Shown: positions 1-5,112 of the stretch, one piece after another
How the letters are laid out: every line of letters begins with the position of its first letter
Position numbering within the stretch: position 1 is the first letter of the stretch
NCBI GenBank assembly: GCA_964539745.1
Contig: CAZIJU010000166.1
Location: 1 to 5,112, forward strand
Direction: 5' to 3'
From: DSNY01 sp964539745
GTDB lineage: Bacteria; Pseudomonadota; Gammaproteobacteria; Burkholderiales; Burkholderiaceae_F
DNA length: 5,112 nt
Translations under genes and position numbers: made by a program
The notes under the pieces: model-generated
What the model was told of the DNA's origin: nothing
The model's database searches: none
The model's input: the letters and a program-made list of their open reading frames with translations, nothing else

Positions 1-423
1 CACGCGCCGTTCGATCTCTTCGACGATATGGAAGAGGTAAAGGCTCGCGCGGCGTGCCATCCGGTCGATGTAGTCGGGACGGTCGCGGTACCAGCGCGTC
101 GCCGTGGCGACCGGCTTCGTCGCGAGGTCGGGCAGCGCGAAGCCGCTGCGGATCCGGTCCCAGACGTCGCCCGGATCGGCGGCGACGATGGGGCCCGACC
201 GACGCGATTCGCGCGCAGGCTGCGCTGCTGTCGGGGCCGCCGCGGCCGCAGGCGCATCCGCGACACTCGCGCGATACGGCGGCAACTCGGACCACCAGTC
301 CACCGCGTCGGCGGCAGGCGCATCGCTCGCGGTCGCCGGCGCAACGTTCGCCAGCGCGGCGAGCGCGAGCGCCGCGGCAAGGCGCGCAGCGCACGCGGTT
401 TCGTCGAAAGGTCGCTTCGCCAT
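1..423 (-). CDS. mltD: Lytic murein transglycosylase D-like protein, N-terminal part (cut by window edge)
   Basis: Translation of the minus strand from the ATG at 423-421 is open for exactly 141 codons to the window edge, so only the N-terminus is present. Residues 1-32 look like a Sec signal peptide: a basic start (K3, R4, R14), a hydrophobic stretch at about 15-28 (LAAALALAALANVA) and an A-T-A site at 30-32. Cys11 lies before the hydrophobic stretch and is not a lipobox, so a soluble or loosely attached periplasmic protein is more likely than a lipoprotein. A low-complexity Ala/Pro linker (about 55-75) leads into DPGDVWDRIRSGFALPD (83-99), TRWYRDRPDYIDRM (109-122) and YLFHIVEEIERR (129-140), which I recognise as the segment before the SLT catalytic domain in betaproteobacterial MltD proteins. 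The family cleaves peptidoglycan glycan strands to 1,6-anhydromuropeptides, usually with C-terminal LysM domains. The catalytic glutamate and LysM repeats lie outside the window. No Shine-Dalgarno sequence precedes the ATG, but it is the only start that keeps the signal peptide. gloB lies 55 bases upstream in the same direction. Confidence 0.85.
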   Translation of the reverse strand, partial: MAKRPFDETACAARLAAALALAALANVAPATASDAPAADAVDWWSELPPYRASVADAPAAAAAPTAAQPARESRRSGPIVAADPGDVWDRIRSGFALPDLATKPVATATRWYRDRPDYIDRMARRASLYLFHIVEEIERRV

Positions 424-430
424 CGGCCGC

Positions 431-457
431 AGTATAAGGGGCGGTCGCGGGCGGCAA
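431..457 (-). promoter_or_regulatory. Candidate sigma-70-type promoter in the gloB-mltD gap
   Basis: On the minus strand the gap holds TATACT (431-436), five of six matches to TATAAT. A weak -35 candidate, TTGCCG (452-457), stands only 15 bases upstream, shorter than the usual 17. The hexamer ends 7 bases before the mltD ATG, so transcription would be expected to begin at about 423-425, practically at the start codon, giving a leaderless message. It is the only AT-rich patch in a very GC-rich gap. It could be chance, with mltD instead read through from gloB. Confidence 0.4.
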
Positions 458-478
458 CGCGCGAATAACGCGGCTGCG

Positions 479-1267
479 TCAGTACACGTCCTTCCATGCG
501 CGGGTCGCCGCGAATGTGTCGACCGCAGTCGCGCTCGCGCCCTTGCGGCGCAGTTCCGCTGCCGCGCGGACGGCGGGCTCGTCGCAGCGCAGGAAGGGAT
601 TGGTCGCGCGTTCGAGCGCGATCGTCGACGGCAAGGTGGGTTCGCCGCGCGCGCGCGCGGCCTCGCTTTCGGCGAGCCGGCGTGCGGTCGCGGCGTTGTC
701 GGGTTCGACGGCGCGCGCAAACCGCAGGTTGGCGACCGTGTACTCGTGCGCGCAGTACACGCGTGTGGTGCCGGGCAGCCGCGCCAGCTTCGCGAGCGAC
801 GCGTACATCTGCGCGGGCGTGCCTTCGAACAACCGGCCGCAGCCGGCGGCGAACAGCGTGTCGCCGCAGAAGAGCAGGTCGATCGAAGGCGCGTGATACG
901 CAATGTGACCGCGCGTGTGCCCGGGCACGTCGAGGACGTCGAATGCCACGCCGAGCAGCTCGACGCGATCGCCTTCGGCGAGCGCCGCATCGCGCCCGGG
1001 AATCGGCTCGCGCGCGGGTCCGTAGACGGTCGCGCCATGCGCGCGCTTGAGGGGCAACACGCCGCCCGTGTGATCGCCGTGATGGTGCGTGACTACAATG
1101 GCGGCCAGTCGCAGCCTGCGCGCGGCAAGCGCTTCCTCGACCGCCTCGGCGTCGCCCGGGTCGACGACGAACGCCAGCCCGTCGCGCGATGCGAGCCACA
1201 GGTAGTTGTCGTCGAACGCCGGGACCGGTTCGATCCGCAGCGCGGGCTGCACGGTGTCGGCGGGCAT
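479..1267 (-). CDS. gloB: Hydroxyacylglutathione hydrolase (glyoxalase II)
   Basis: A 262-residue protein of the metallo-beta-lactamase fold that hydrolyses S-D-lactoylglutathione to D-lactate and glutathione, the second step of cytosolic methylglyoxal detoxification. The N-terminus carries the family pattern PVPAFDDNYLW (14-24). The metal motif THHHGDH is at 60-66; expected ligands are H61 and H63 for one metal, D65 and H66 for the other, H117 in PGHTRGH (115-121), the bridging D136 in FCGDTLF (133-139), and H174 in CAHEYT (172-177). GCGRLFEGT (142-150) matches the glutathione-contacting loop. The C-terminal helical domain is complete and ends WKDVY; length is normal for bacterial GloB. I chose the ATG at 1267. 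An in-frame TTG at 1288 would add seven residues, and a GTG at 1252 would remove five. No start has a clear Shine-Dalgarno sequence. It is divergent from the methyltransferase-like gene and lies 55 bases before mltD on the same strand, possibly as one operon. Confidence 0.95.
   Translation of the reverse strand: MPADTVQPALRIEPVPAFDDNYLWLASRDGLAFVVDPGDAEAVEEALAARRLRLAAIVVTHHHGDHTGGVLPLKRAHGATVYGPAREPIPGRDAALAEGDRVELLGVAFDVLDVPGHTRGHIAYHAPSIDLLFCGDTLFAAGCGRLFEGTPAQMYASLAKLARLPGTTRVYCAHEYTVANLRFARAVEPDNAATARRLAESEAARARGEPTLPSTIALERATNPFLRCDEPAVRAAAELRRKGASATAVDTFAATRAWKDVY
644..661. repeat. 18-base perfect palindrome with a (CG)7 core inside gloB
   Basis: Positions 644-661 read GCCGCGCGCGCGCGCGGC, identical to their own reverse complement. 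The core at 646-659 is 14 bases of strictly alternating C and G, a composition known to favour left-handed Z-DNA under negative supercoiling. It lies inside gloB, where it encodes an Ala/Arg-rich loop just before GEPTLPST in the C-terminal domain. In DNA of this base composition it may simply reflect codon choice for Ala-Arg repeats; no function is claimed. Confidence 0.6.
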
Positions 1268-1308
1268 GTTCGGCAAGGCGAGTCGCAACGGTCCGATTGT
1301 CCGCGAAA
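1268..1308. promoter_or_regulatory. Divergent promoter region between gloB and the methyltransferase-like gene
   Basis: Only 41 bases separate the two chosen start codons, so promoters for both directions must overlap each other or extend into the coding sequences. The best hexamer for gloB is GACAAT on the minus strand at 1296-1301 (four of six matches to TATAAT). A weak TTCGGA lies 18 bases upstream at 1320-1325, inside the opposing gene. No good -10 or -35 pair is visible for the plus strand. Neither start has a Shine-Dalgarno sequence. That a regulatory region exists is inferred from the divergent layout; the exact elements are uncertain. Confidence 0.4.
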
Positions 1309-2184
1309 ATGCACTTCGATCCGAACTTCCTCGAGCCCCCGCCCGCGGACGCGGCCGCGCCGATCGTCAGGCTGTCGGAGTTCCTACGGTCGCCGCCCGG
1401 CCGTTACGTGCTCGACTGGGAGCAGCAGCAGCTCGACGCGGCGGTCGCCGACATCTTCGGCTACCACGCGCTGCAGCTCGGTCTGCCGGAGATCGATGCG
1501 CTGCGCGAAAACCGCATGCCGCTGCGTTTCTGCGCGTCCGACCGTTTGCCGGACGCGGTCGCGCGCGACGGTGGCGGCCGTGTGGCGGTGATCACCCGCT
1601 ACGAGGAGCTGCCGTTCGCGACGCACTCGATCGACCTCGTGGTGATGCCGCACGTGCTGGAGTTCGCCGAGGAGCCGCACCAGGTGCTGCGCGAGGTCGA
1701 TCGCGTGCTGGTTCCCGAGGGGCAGATCGTGCTGACCGGCTTCAACCCGATGAGCCTGTGGGGGTTGCGGCAGGCCATGGCCCGGCTCGGCATGCAGCCG
1801 TTCCTTCCGCGCGAGGGGCAGTTCATCGCGCTGCCGCGGATCAAGGACTGGATGAAGCTGCTTTCGTTTGAGGTGAGCCGCGGTCGCTATGGGTGCTATT
1901 CGCCGTGGGCGCGCAGCGAGAAGTGGCTCGCGCGCTGGCGCTTCATGGAGAAGGCCGGCGACCGCTGGTGGCCGGTGCTCGGCTCGGTCTATCTCGTCAC
2001 CGCGATCAAGCGCGTGCGCGGCATGCGGCTGGTGGGTCCGGCGTGGAAGCGCCGCGACGCATTGCGGCCCGCGCTCGCACCGGCCCGACCGATCGTGACC
2101 GCGACCGGCGAAGCGTTCAGCATTCGCGTCGACGAGCGCGACGTCGCCGCCAACGACGCGCGGACGCGTGCGGTCCGGCGATGA
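1309..2184 (+). CDS. Class I SAM-dependent methyltransferase-like protein of unknown substrate
   Basis: A 291-residue cytosolic protein resembling the small methyltransferase-like proteins often encoded beside gloB and rnhA in Betaproteobacteria. The conserved N-terminal segment is FLRSPPGRYVLDWEQQQLDA (25-44), followed by DIFGYHALQLGLPEIDALR (48-66). The Methyltransf_11-like half is clear: ELPF (100-103), SIDLVVMPHVLEF (107-119) as the motif IV region, then LREVDRVLVPEG (127-138) and IVLTGFNPMSLWGLRQ (140-155) as later strands. The usual glycine-rich SAM loop (E/D-x-G-x-G-x-G) is not visible; the equivalent stretch reads RFCASDRLPDAV (73-84). SAM binding is therefore inferred only from the rest of the fold. 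The reading frame stays open for 40 codons upstream of 1309, but those overlap gloB; the ATG at 1309 clears gloB and gives a plausible N-terminus. No Shine-Dalgarno sequence precedes it. Its TGA overlaps the rnhA ATG, so translation of the two is probably coupled. Substrate unknown. Confidence 0.8.
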   Translation: MHFDPNFLEPPPADAAAPIVRLSEFLRSPPGRYVLDWEQQQLDAAVADIFGYHALQLGLPEIDALRENRMPLRFCASDRLPDAVARDGGGRVAVITRYEELPFATHSIDLVVMPHVLEFAEEPHQVLREVDRVLVPEGQIVLTGFNPMSLWGLRQAMARLGMQPFLPREGQFIALPRIKDWMKLLSFEVSRGRYGCYSPWARSEKWLARWRFMEKAGDRWWPVLGSVYLVTAIKRVRGMRLVGPAWKRRDALRPALAPARPIVTATGEAFSIRVDERDVAANDARTRAVRR

Positions 2185-2705
2185 GGCATGCGGGCGGCGT
2201 GAGTCTCGACGCGTCCGACGCGGCTGCCGCAGCGGCACCGCATGCGGGCGCGACGGTCGAGATCTACACCGACGGCGCGTGCAAGGGCAATCCGGGGCCG
2301 GGCGGCTGGGGCGCGTACCTGAAGTCCGGCGTCCACGAAAAGGAGCTCTACGGCGGCGAGGCGCAAACGACCAACAACCGGATGGAACTCGTCGCGGTCA
2401 TCGAGGCGCTCGCCGCGCTGAAGCGCCGCTCGCGCGTCGTGCTTCACACGGATTCGCAGTACGTCAAGCTCGGCGTCACGCAGTGGCTTCCGAACTGGAT
2501 TCGCCGCGGATGGAAGACCGCGGGCAACAAGGCCGTAAAGAACGCCGACCTCTGGGCGCGGCTCGCGGAACTGGCGCAGCGCCACGACATCGACTGGCGG
2601 TGGGTCAAGGGCCATGCCGGAAACGCGGGCAACGAGCGCGCGGATCGTTTGGCGAATCTGGGGGTCGAATCCGTGCTGCGTCGTCGCGGAAGCGGGCCGG
2701 GCTGA
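2181..2705 (+). CDS. rnhA: Ribonuclease HI
   Basis: A 174-residue cytosolic endonuclease that cuts the RNA strand of RNA:DNA hybrids, removing R-loops and Okazaki primer RNA. All active-site residues are visible: D31 in IYTDGACKGNPGPGGWG (28-44), E69 in TNNRMELVA (64-72), D91 in HTDSQYV (89-95), H145 in VKGHAGNAGNERAD (142-155), and D155. Each is exactly 21 residues later than its E. coli counterpart (D10, E48, D70, H124, D134), so the core aligns without gaps up to D155. The basic handle segment IRRGWKTAGNKAVKNADLW (107-125) is intact. The extra 21 N-terminal residues are low-complexity and include a run of six alanines. The ATG at 2181 overlaps the upstream TGA (ATGA). A GTG at 2199 with GAGG at 2183-2186 is a possible alternative start that would shorten the tail by six residues. 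In many Betaproteobacteria dnaQ follows; here it does not. Confidence 0.96.
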   Translation: MRHAGGVSLDASDAAAAAAPHAGATVEIYTDGACKGNPGPGGWGAYLKSGVHEKELYGGEAQTTNNRMELVAVIEALAALKRRSRVVLHTDSQYVKLGVTQWLPNWIRRGWKTAGNKAVKNADLWARLAELAQRHDIDWRWVKGHAGNAGNERADRLANLGVESVLRRRGSGPG

Positions 2706-2715
2706 AGCCGTCGGG

Positions 2716-2724
2716 TGCTAAATT
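2716..2724 (+). promoter_or_regulatory. Candidate extended -10 promoter for the efflux operon
   Basis: TGCTAAATT at 2716-2724 fits an extended -10 element: TG, one base, then TAAATT (2719-2724), four of six matches to TATAAT. No -35-like hexamer stands 16-18 bases upstream, which is tolerable for extended -10 promoters. Transcription would start near 2731 and leave a leader of about 39 bases before the adaptor ATG at 2770. It is the most AT-rich spot in the 64-base gap after rnhA. No clear operator palindrome and no divergent regulator gene is seen, so control of the pump is not readable here. Confidence 0.45.
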
Positions 2725-2769
2725 GGCTGCGCTCGGTCCGGGCGCGTCGGGCCGTTTTCATTTCCACCG

Positions 2770-3915
2770 ATGCCGAAACACAAAGTCACGCTCGTTGCCT
2801 TGGGCGGCTTGATCGCCGCCGTGGCCGCCGCCTGGTTCCTGAACCGCGGAAGCAGTGTCGCGTCGCCCGCCGCGGAAACCAAAGCCGTCGAAGCCGGGCC
2901 GGCCGCTGCCGGCAAGTCGCCGGAGGTTGCGGCCAAAGGTCCGCCGGGCGGCGGTGCCGCTCCGGTTGAGGTGATCGTGCTGCAACCGACGCGCGTGAGC
3001 GAAGACCTGCAGGCGGTGGGATCGCTGCGCTCGAACGAGAGCGTGATCCTGCGGCCCGAGGTGTCGGGTCGCATCGCGACGATCGCGTTTCGCGACGGCC
3101 AACCGGTCAAACGCGGCCAGTTGCTCGTCGCACTCGATTCGTCGCTGAACCAGGCCGAGGTCGCGCAGGCGCGCGCCGAGCTCGATCTGGCGATCTCGAA
3201 CCTGAAGCGCACCGAAGACCTGGCGCGCAAGAACTTCGTCAGCTCCAGCGCGCAGGAGCAGGCGGCGTCCAACGTCGACGTGCTCGCGGCCAAGCTCAAG
3301 CTCGCCGAGGCGCGTCTGGCGAAGATGCTGATCGTCGCGCCCTTCGACGGTGTGGTCGGAATCCGCAGCGTGAGCCTCGGGGACTACGTGCGCGAAGGCA
3401 CGGATCTGGTCAACGTCGAGGACATCCACATCCTCAAGGTCGACTTCCGCCTCCCCGAGCGCTACTTCACGCAGATCAAGGTGGGGCAGCCGGTCGAGGT
3501 GGCCGCCGACGCGCTGCCGGGCGCGCGCTACGCGGGAACGGTCGAGGCGATCAACCCGCGCATCGACGCGAGCGGCCGTTCGCTCGAGGTGCGCGCGCGG
3601 CTGACCAACACCGACGGCCGGCTGCGCCCGGGGATGTTCGCGCGCGTGCGCGTGATCCTCGGCGAGCGCGCAAGCGCGCTGCTGGTGCCCGAGGAAGCCG
3701 TCGTGCCGCTCGGCGACGATTTCTTCGTCTACACCGTCGTCGACGGCAAGGCCAGGCGCGTGCGCGTGAAACTCGGCGTGCGCCGCGAGGCGATGGTCGA
3801 ACTGCTCGAAGGCGTGAAGGCCGGGGACCAGGTCGTCACTGCGGGCATGCGCGTGCAGCGCGACGGACAGCCGGTGCGCGTGGTCAACGCCCCGGGGGCG
3901 GGAGCGAACCGATGA
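2770..3915 (+). CDS. RND efflux periplasmic adaptor subunit (membrane fusion protein)
   Basis: A 381-residue adaptor of the AcrA/MexA type that bridges an inner-membrane RND pump to an outer-membrane channel. Residues 7-24 form a hydrophobic N-terminal segment after a basic MPKHK. The protein contains no cysteine, so it is not a lipoprotein and is probably held by this helix or released after signal cleavage. A Pro/Ala/Gly-rich linker runs to about residue 64. The first lipoyl half-motif is PEVSGRIATIAFRDGQPVKR (96-115), followed by a short alpha-hairpin (about 124-186) and the second half APFDGVVGIRSVSLGDYV (190-207). A beta-barrel follows, including ARYAGTVEAINPRIDASGR (252-270) and LRPGMFARVRV (285-295), then the membrane-proximal domain from VPEEAVV (306-312) to the end. 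In the hairpin, R147, L151 and S158 fit the R-x3-L-x6-S motif by which adaptors dock on TolC. No Shine-Dalgarno sequence precedes the ATG. Its TGA overlaps the pump ATG. The transported substrate cannot be inferred. Confidence 0.93.
   Translation: MPKHKVTLVALGGLIAAVAAAWFLNRGSSVASPAAETKAVEAGPAAAGKSPEVAAKGPPGGGAAPVEVIVLQPTRVSEDLQAVGSLRSNESVILRPEVSGRIATIAFRDGQPVKRGQLLVALDSSLNQAEVAQARAELDLAISNLKRTEDLARKNFVSSSAQEQAASNVDVLAAKLKLAEARLAKMLIVAPFDGVVGIRSVSLGDYVREGTDLVNVEDIHILKVDFRLPERYFTQIKVGQPVEVAADALPGARYAGTVEAINPRIDASGRSLEVRARLTNTDGRLRPGMFARVRVILGERASALLVPEEAVVPLGDDFFVYTVVDGKARRVRVKLGVRREAMVELLEGVKAGDQVVTAGMRVQRDGQPVRVVNAPGAGANR
3900..3904 (+). promoter_or_regulatory. Shine-Dalgarno sequence of the RND pump gene
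   Basis: GGGAG at 3900-3904 stands 7 bases before the pump ATG at 3912, inside the last codons of the adaptor gene. The spacing is good and, together with the ATGA stop/start overlap, it fixes the pump start. It is the only well-placed Shine-Dalgarno sequence before any of the six gene starts in the window. Confidence 0.65.
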
Positions 3916-5112
3916 GCCTGTTCGAGGTCTGCATCCGCCGGCCGGTGCTGGCGACCGTGCTGTCGCTGATGGTCGTCGTGATCGGGGTCATCTCGTACAC
4001 GCGGCTGGCGGTGCGCGAGTACCCGAAGATCGACGAACCGGTGGTCAGCGTCACGACGAACTATCCGGGCGCTTCCGCCGAGGTGGTCGAATCGCAGATC
4101 ACCAAGGTGCTGGAGGATTCGCTTGCCGGTATCGAAGGCGTGGAGTTGATGACCTCTTCGAGCCGCGCCGAACGAAGCCAGATCGACGTGCGCTTCCGCA
4201 TCACGCGCGATCCGGATTCGGCCGCCGCCGACGTCCGCGACAAAGTCGCGCGCGTGCGTGCGCGCCTGCCCGACGAGGTCGACGAGCCGGTGATCGCCAA
4301 GGTCGAGGCGGATGCGTTTCCGATCATCTGGATGGCGGTGACTCAGGGCGGCCGCACGCCGGTCGAAGTCTCCGACTATCTGGCCCGTTACGTGAAGCCG
4401 CGGCTTTCGGTGCTGCCCGGCGCGGCCGACGTGTGGATCTTCGGCGAGCGCCGCCCCGCGATGCGCATCGAGGTCGACCGCGATCGCCTCGCCGGCTACC
4501 GGCTCACCGTGCAGGACGTCGAAGACGCGCTGCGCCGGGGCAATGTCGAGCTGCCTTCGGGCCGCATCGAATCCGCCAAGCGCGAGTTCAACATCGTCGC
4601 TGCCACCGACTTGCAGACGGTTCAGCAGTTCGAAGACGCGATCGTCGCCAACGTCAACGGCTATCCGGTGCGGCTGCGCGACGTGGCCACCGTGCGCGTC
4701 GGCGCGGTCAACGAGCGCGTGATCGCGCGCTTCAAAGGCGAGCCGTCGATCAACATGGGCGTGGTCAAGCAAGCCACCGGCAACCCGCTCGATTTGTCCA
4801 AAGCGGTGCGCGCCGAGGTGGCGAAGATCAACGAGACGCTTCCGCCCGGAATGAAGATCACCGTCGTCTACGACTCGTCGGTGTTCATCGAGCAGTCGAT
4901 CAAGCAGGTGTTCACGACGGTGGCCGAGGCGGTCCTGCTGGTCGTACTGGTGATTTTCTTTTTCCTGCGCAACTTCCGCGCGACGCTGATCCCGCTCGTG
5001 ACGATCCCGGTGTCGCTGGTGGGGAGCTTCGCGCTGATGTACGCGTTCGGTTTCACGATCAACACGCTGACGCTGCTGGCGATGGTGCTCGCGATCGGCC
5101 TGGTGGTCGACG
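3912..5112 (+). CDS. RND multidrug efflux permease, HAE1 (AcrB-like) family, N-terminal 400 residues (cut by window edge)
   Basis: The first 400 codons of an inner-membrane proton-driven pump; full-length relatives have about 1,000-1,050 residues. The start MSLFEVCIRRPVLATVLS is the family's cytoplasmic tip plus transmembrane helix 1 (about 11-29). The signature YPKIDEP (37-43) and NYPGASAEVVE (50-60) opens the periplasmic porter domain. F136 and F177 align by context with AcrB F136 and F178 of the drug-binding pocket, in ADAFPI and WIFGERRPAM. Helix 2 (about 338-355) ends FFFLRNFRATLIP, helix 3 spans about 360-381, and helix 4 begins at about 383. The last complete residue, D400 in AIGLVVD (394-400), corresponds to AcrB D407, the first of the proton-relay aspartate pair. 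The hydrophobic, drug-type pocket and a non-CusA N-terminus favour HAE1 over metal exporters. The actual substrate is unknown. The adaptor gene overlaps immediately upstream, so the two form one operon; an outer-membrane channel gene may follow beyond the window. Confidence 0.94.
   Translation, partial: MSLFEVCIRRPVLATVLSLMVVVIGVISYTRLAVREYPKIDEPVVSVTTNYPGASAEVVESQITKVLEDSLAGIEGVELMTSSSRAERSQIDVRFRITRDPDSAAADVRDKVARVRARLPDEVDEPVIAKVEADAFPIIWMAVTQGGRTPVEVSDYLARYVKPRLSVLPGAADVWIFGERRPAMRIEVDRDRLAGYRLTVQDVEDALRRGNVELPSGRIESAKREFNIVAATDLQTVQQFEDAIVANVNGYPVRLRDVATVRVGAVNERVIARFKGEPSINMGVVKQATGNPLDLSKAVRAEVAKINETLPPGMKITVVYDSSVFIEQSIKQVFTTVAEAVLLVVLVIFFFLRNFRATLIPLVTIPVSLVGSFALMYAFGFTINTLTLLAMVLAIGLVVD

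Noticed and set aside
424..478. Small gene or RNA between gloB and mltD
   Set aside because: The gap is only 55 bases. Nothing beyond the promoter-like hexamer can be supported.
104..1591. Long open frame on the plus strand (495 codons) across mltD, gloB and the start of the methyltransferase-like gene
   Set aside because: It runs antisense to gloB, whose metal motifs prove that strand is coding. Its product is Arg/Ala-rich without recognisable domains, as expected for shadow frames in GC-rich DNA.
1384..2238. Minus-strand open frame (284 codons) opposite the methyltransferase-like gene
   Set aside because: A His/Arg-rich shadow of a gene with clear conserved motifs on the plus strand; no start context or domain.
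2697..2712. Possible hairpin around GGCTGAAGCC after the rnhA stop as a terminator
   Set aside because: The stem is only three to four base pairs with a tiny loop, and no T-run follows.
2715..2969. Short plus-strand frame starting in the rnhA-adaptor gap
   Set aside because: It overlaps most of the adaptor N-terminus in another frame, gives an Arg-rich product and starts inside the promoter-like TGCTAAATT.
3729..4772. Long open frame on the minus strand (347 codons) opposite the adaptor and pump genes
   Set aside because: It is antisense to the clearly coding adaptor and RND pump. The translation is rich in His, Asp and Arg, typical of a reverse-complement shadow, with no domain recognised.

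Overview
The window looks like core chromosome of a GC-rich Betaproteobacterium, most likely of the Burkholderiales or a close relative. This rests on the gene order (mltD, gloB, a small SAM-methyltransferase-like gene, rnhA), the protein motifs, the strong bias to G or C at third codon positions, and the very tight packing. The genus cannot be named from the sequence alone. Six protein genes cover almost everything; the three clear intergenic gaps are 55, 41 and 64 bases. No tRNA, rRNA, insertion sequence, CRISPR array, integrase or convincing rho-independent terminator was seen.

Layout. Positions 1-423 (minus) hold the N-terminal part of a periplasmic lytic murein transglycosylase D-like protein, cut by the window edge. 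Positions 479-1267 (minus) hold gloB, glyoxalase II, complete with all metal ligands. gloB and mltD run in the same direction and may be co-transcribed, although a TATACT hexamer lies just before mltD. From a 41-base divergent gap the plus-strand genes begin: a methyltransferase-like protein (1309-2184), then rnhA, ribonuclease HI (2181-2705), joined to it by an ATGA overlap. After a 64-base gap with an extended -10 promoter candidate comes a resistance-nodulation-division (RND) efflux operon: the periplasmic adaptor (2770-3915) and, again by ATGA overlap, the inner-membrane pump of the HAE1 (AcrB-like) family (3912 to the window end). The pump is cut after 400 codons, at the first aspartate of the proton-relay pair in transmembrane helix 4.

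How the parts work together. The left half is housekeeping: peptidoglycan remodelling, methylglyoxal detoxification and removal of RNA from RNA:DNA hybrids, plus one enzyme of unknown substrate. The right half is an efflux system. Its adaptor carries a readable TolC-docking motif, so a TolC-type outer-membrane partner is expected downstream or elsewhere. In many Betaproteobacteria rnhA is followed by dnaQ; here the efflux operon follows instead.

I found no evidence for a previously undescribed system. The points most worth a second look are local: the missing dnaQ neighbour, the near absence of Shine-Dalgarno sequences, a possible leaderless mltD transcript, the very short divergent promoter, and a methyltransferase-like protein without a recognisable SAM-binding glycine loop.
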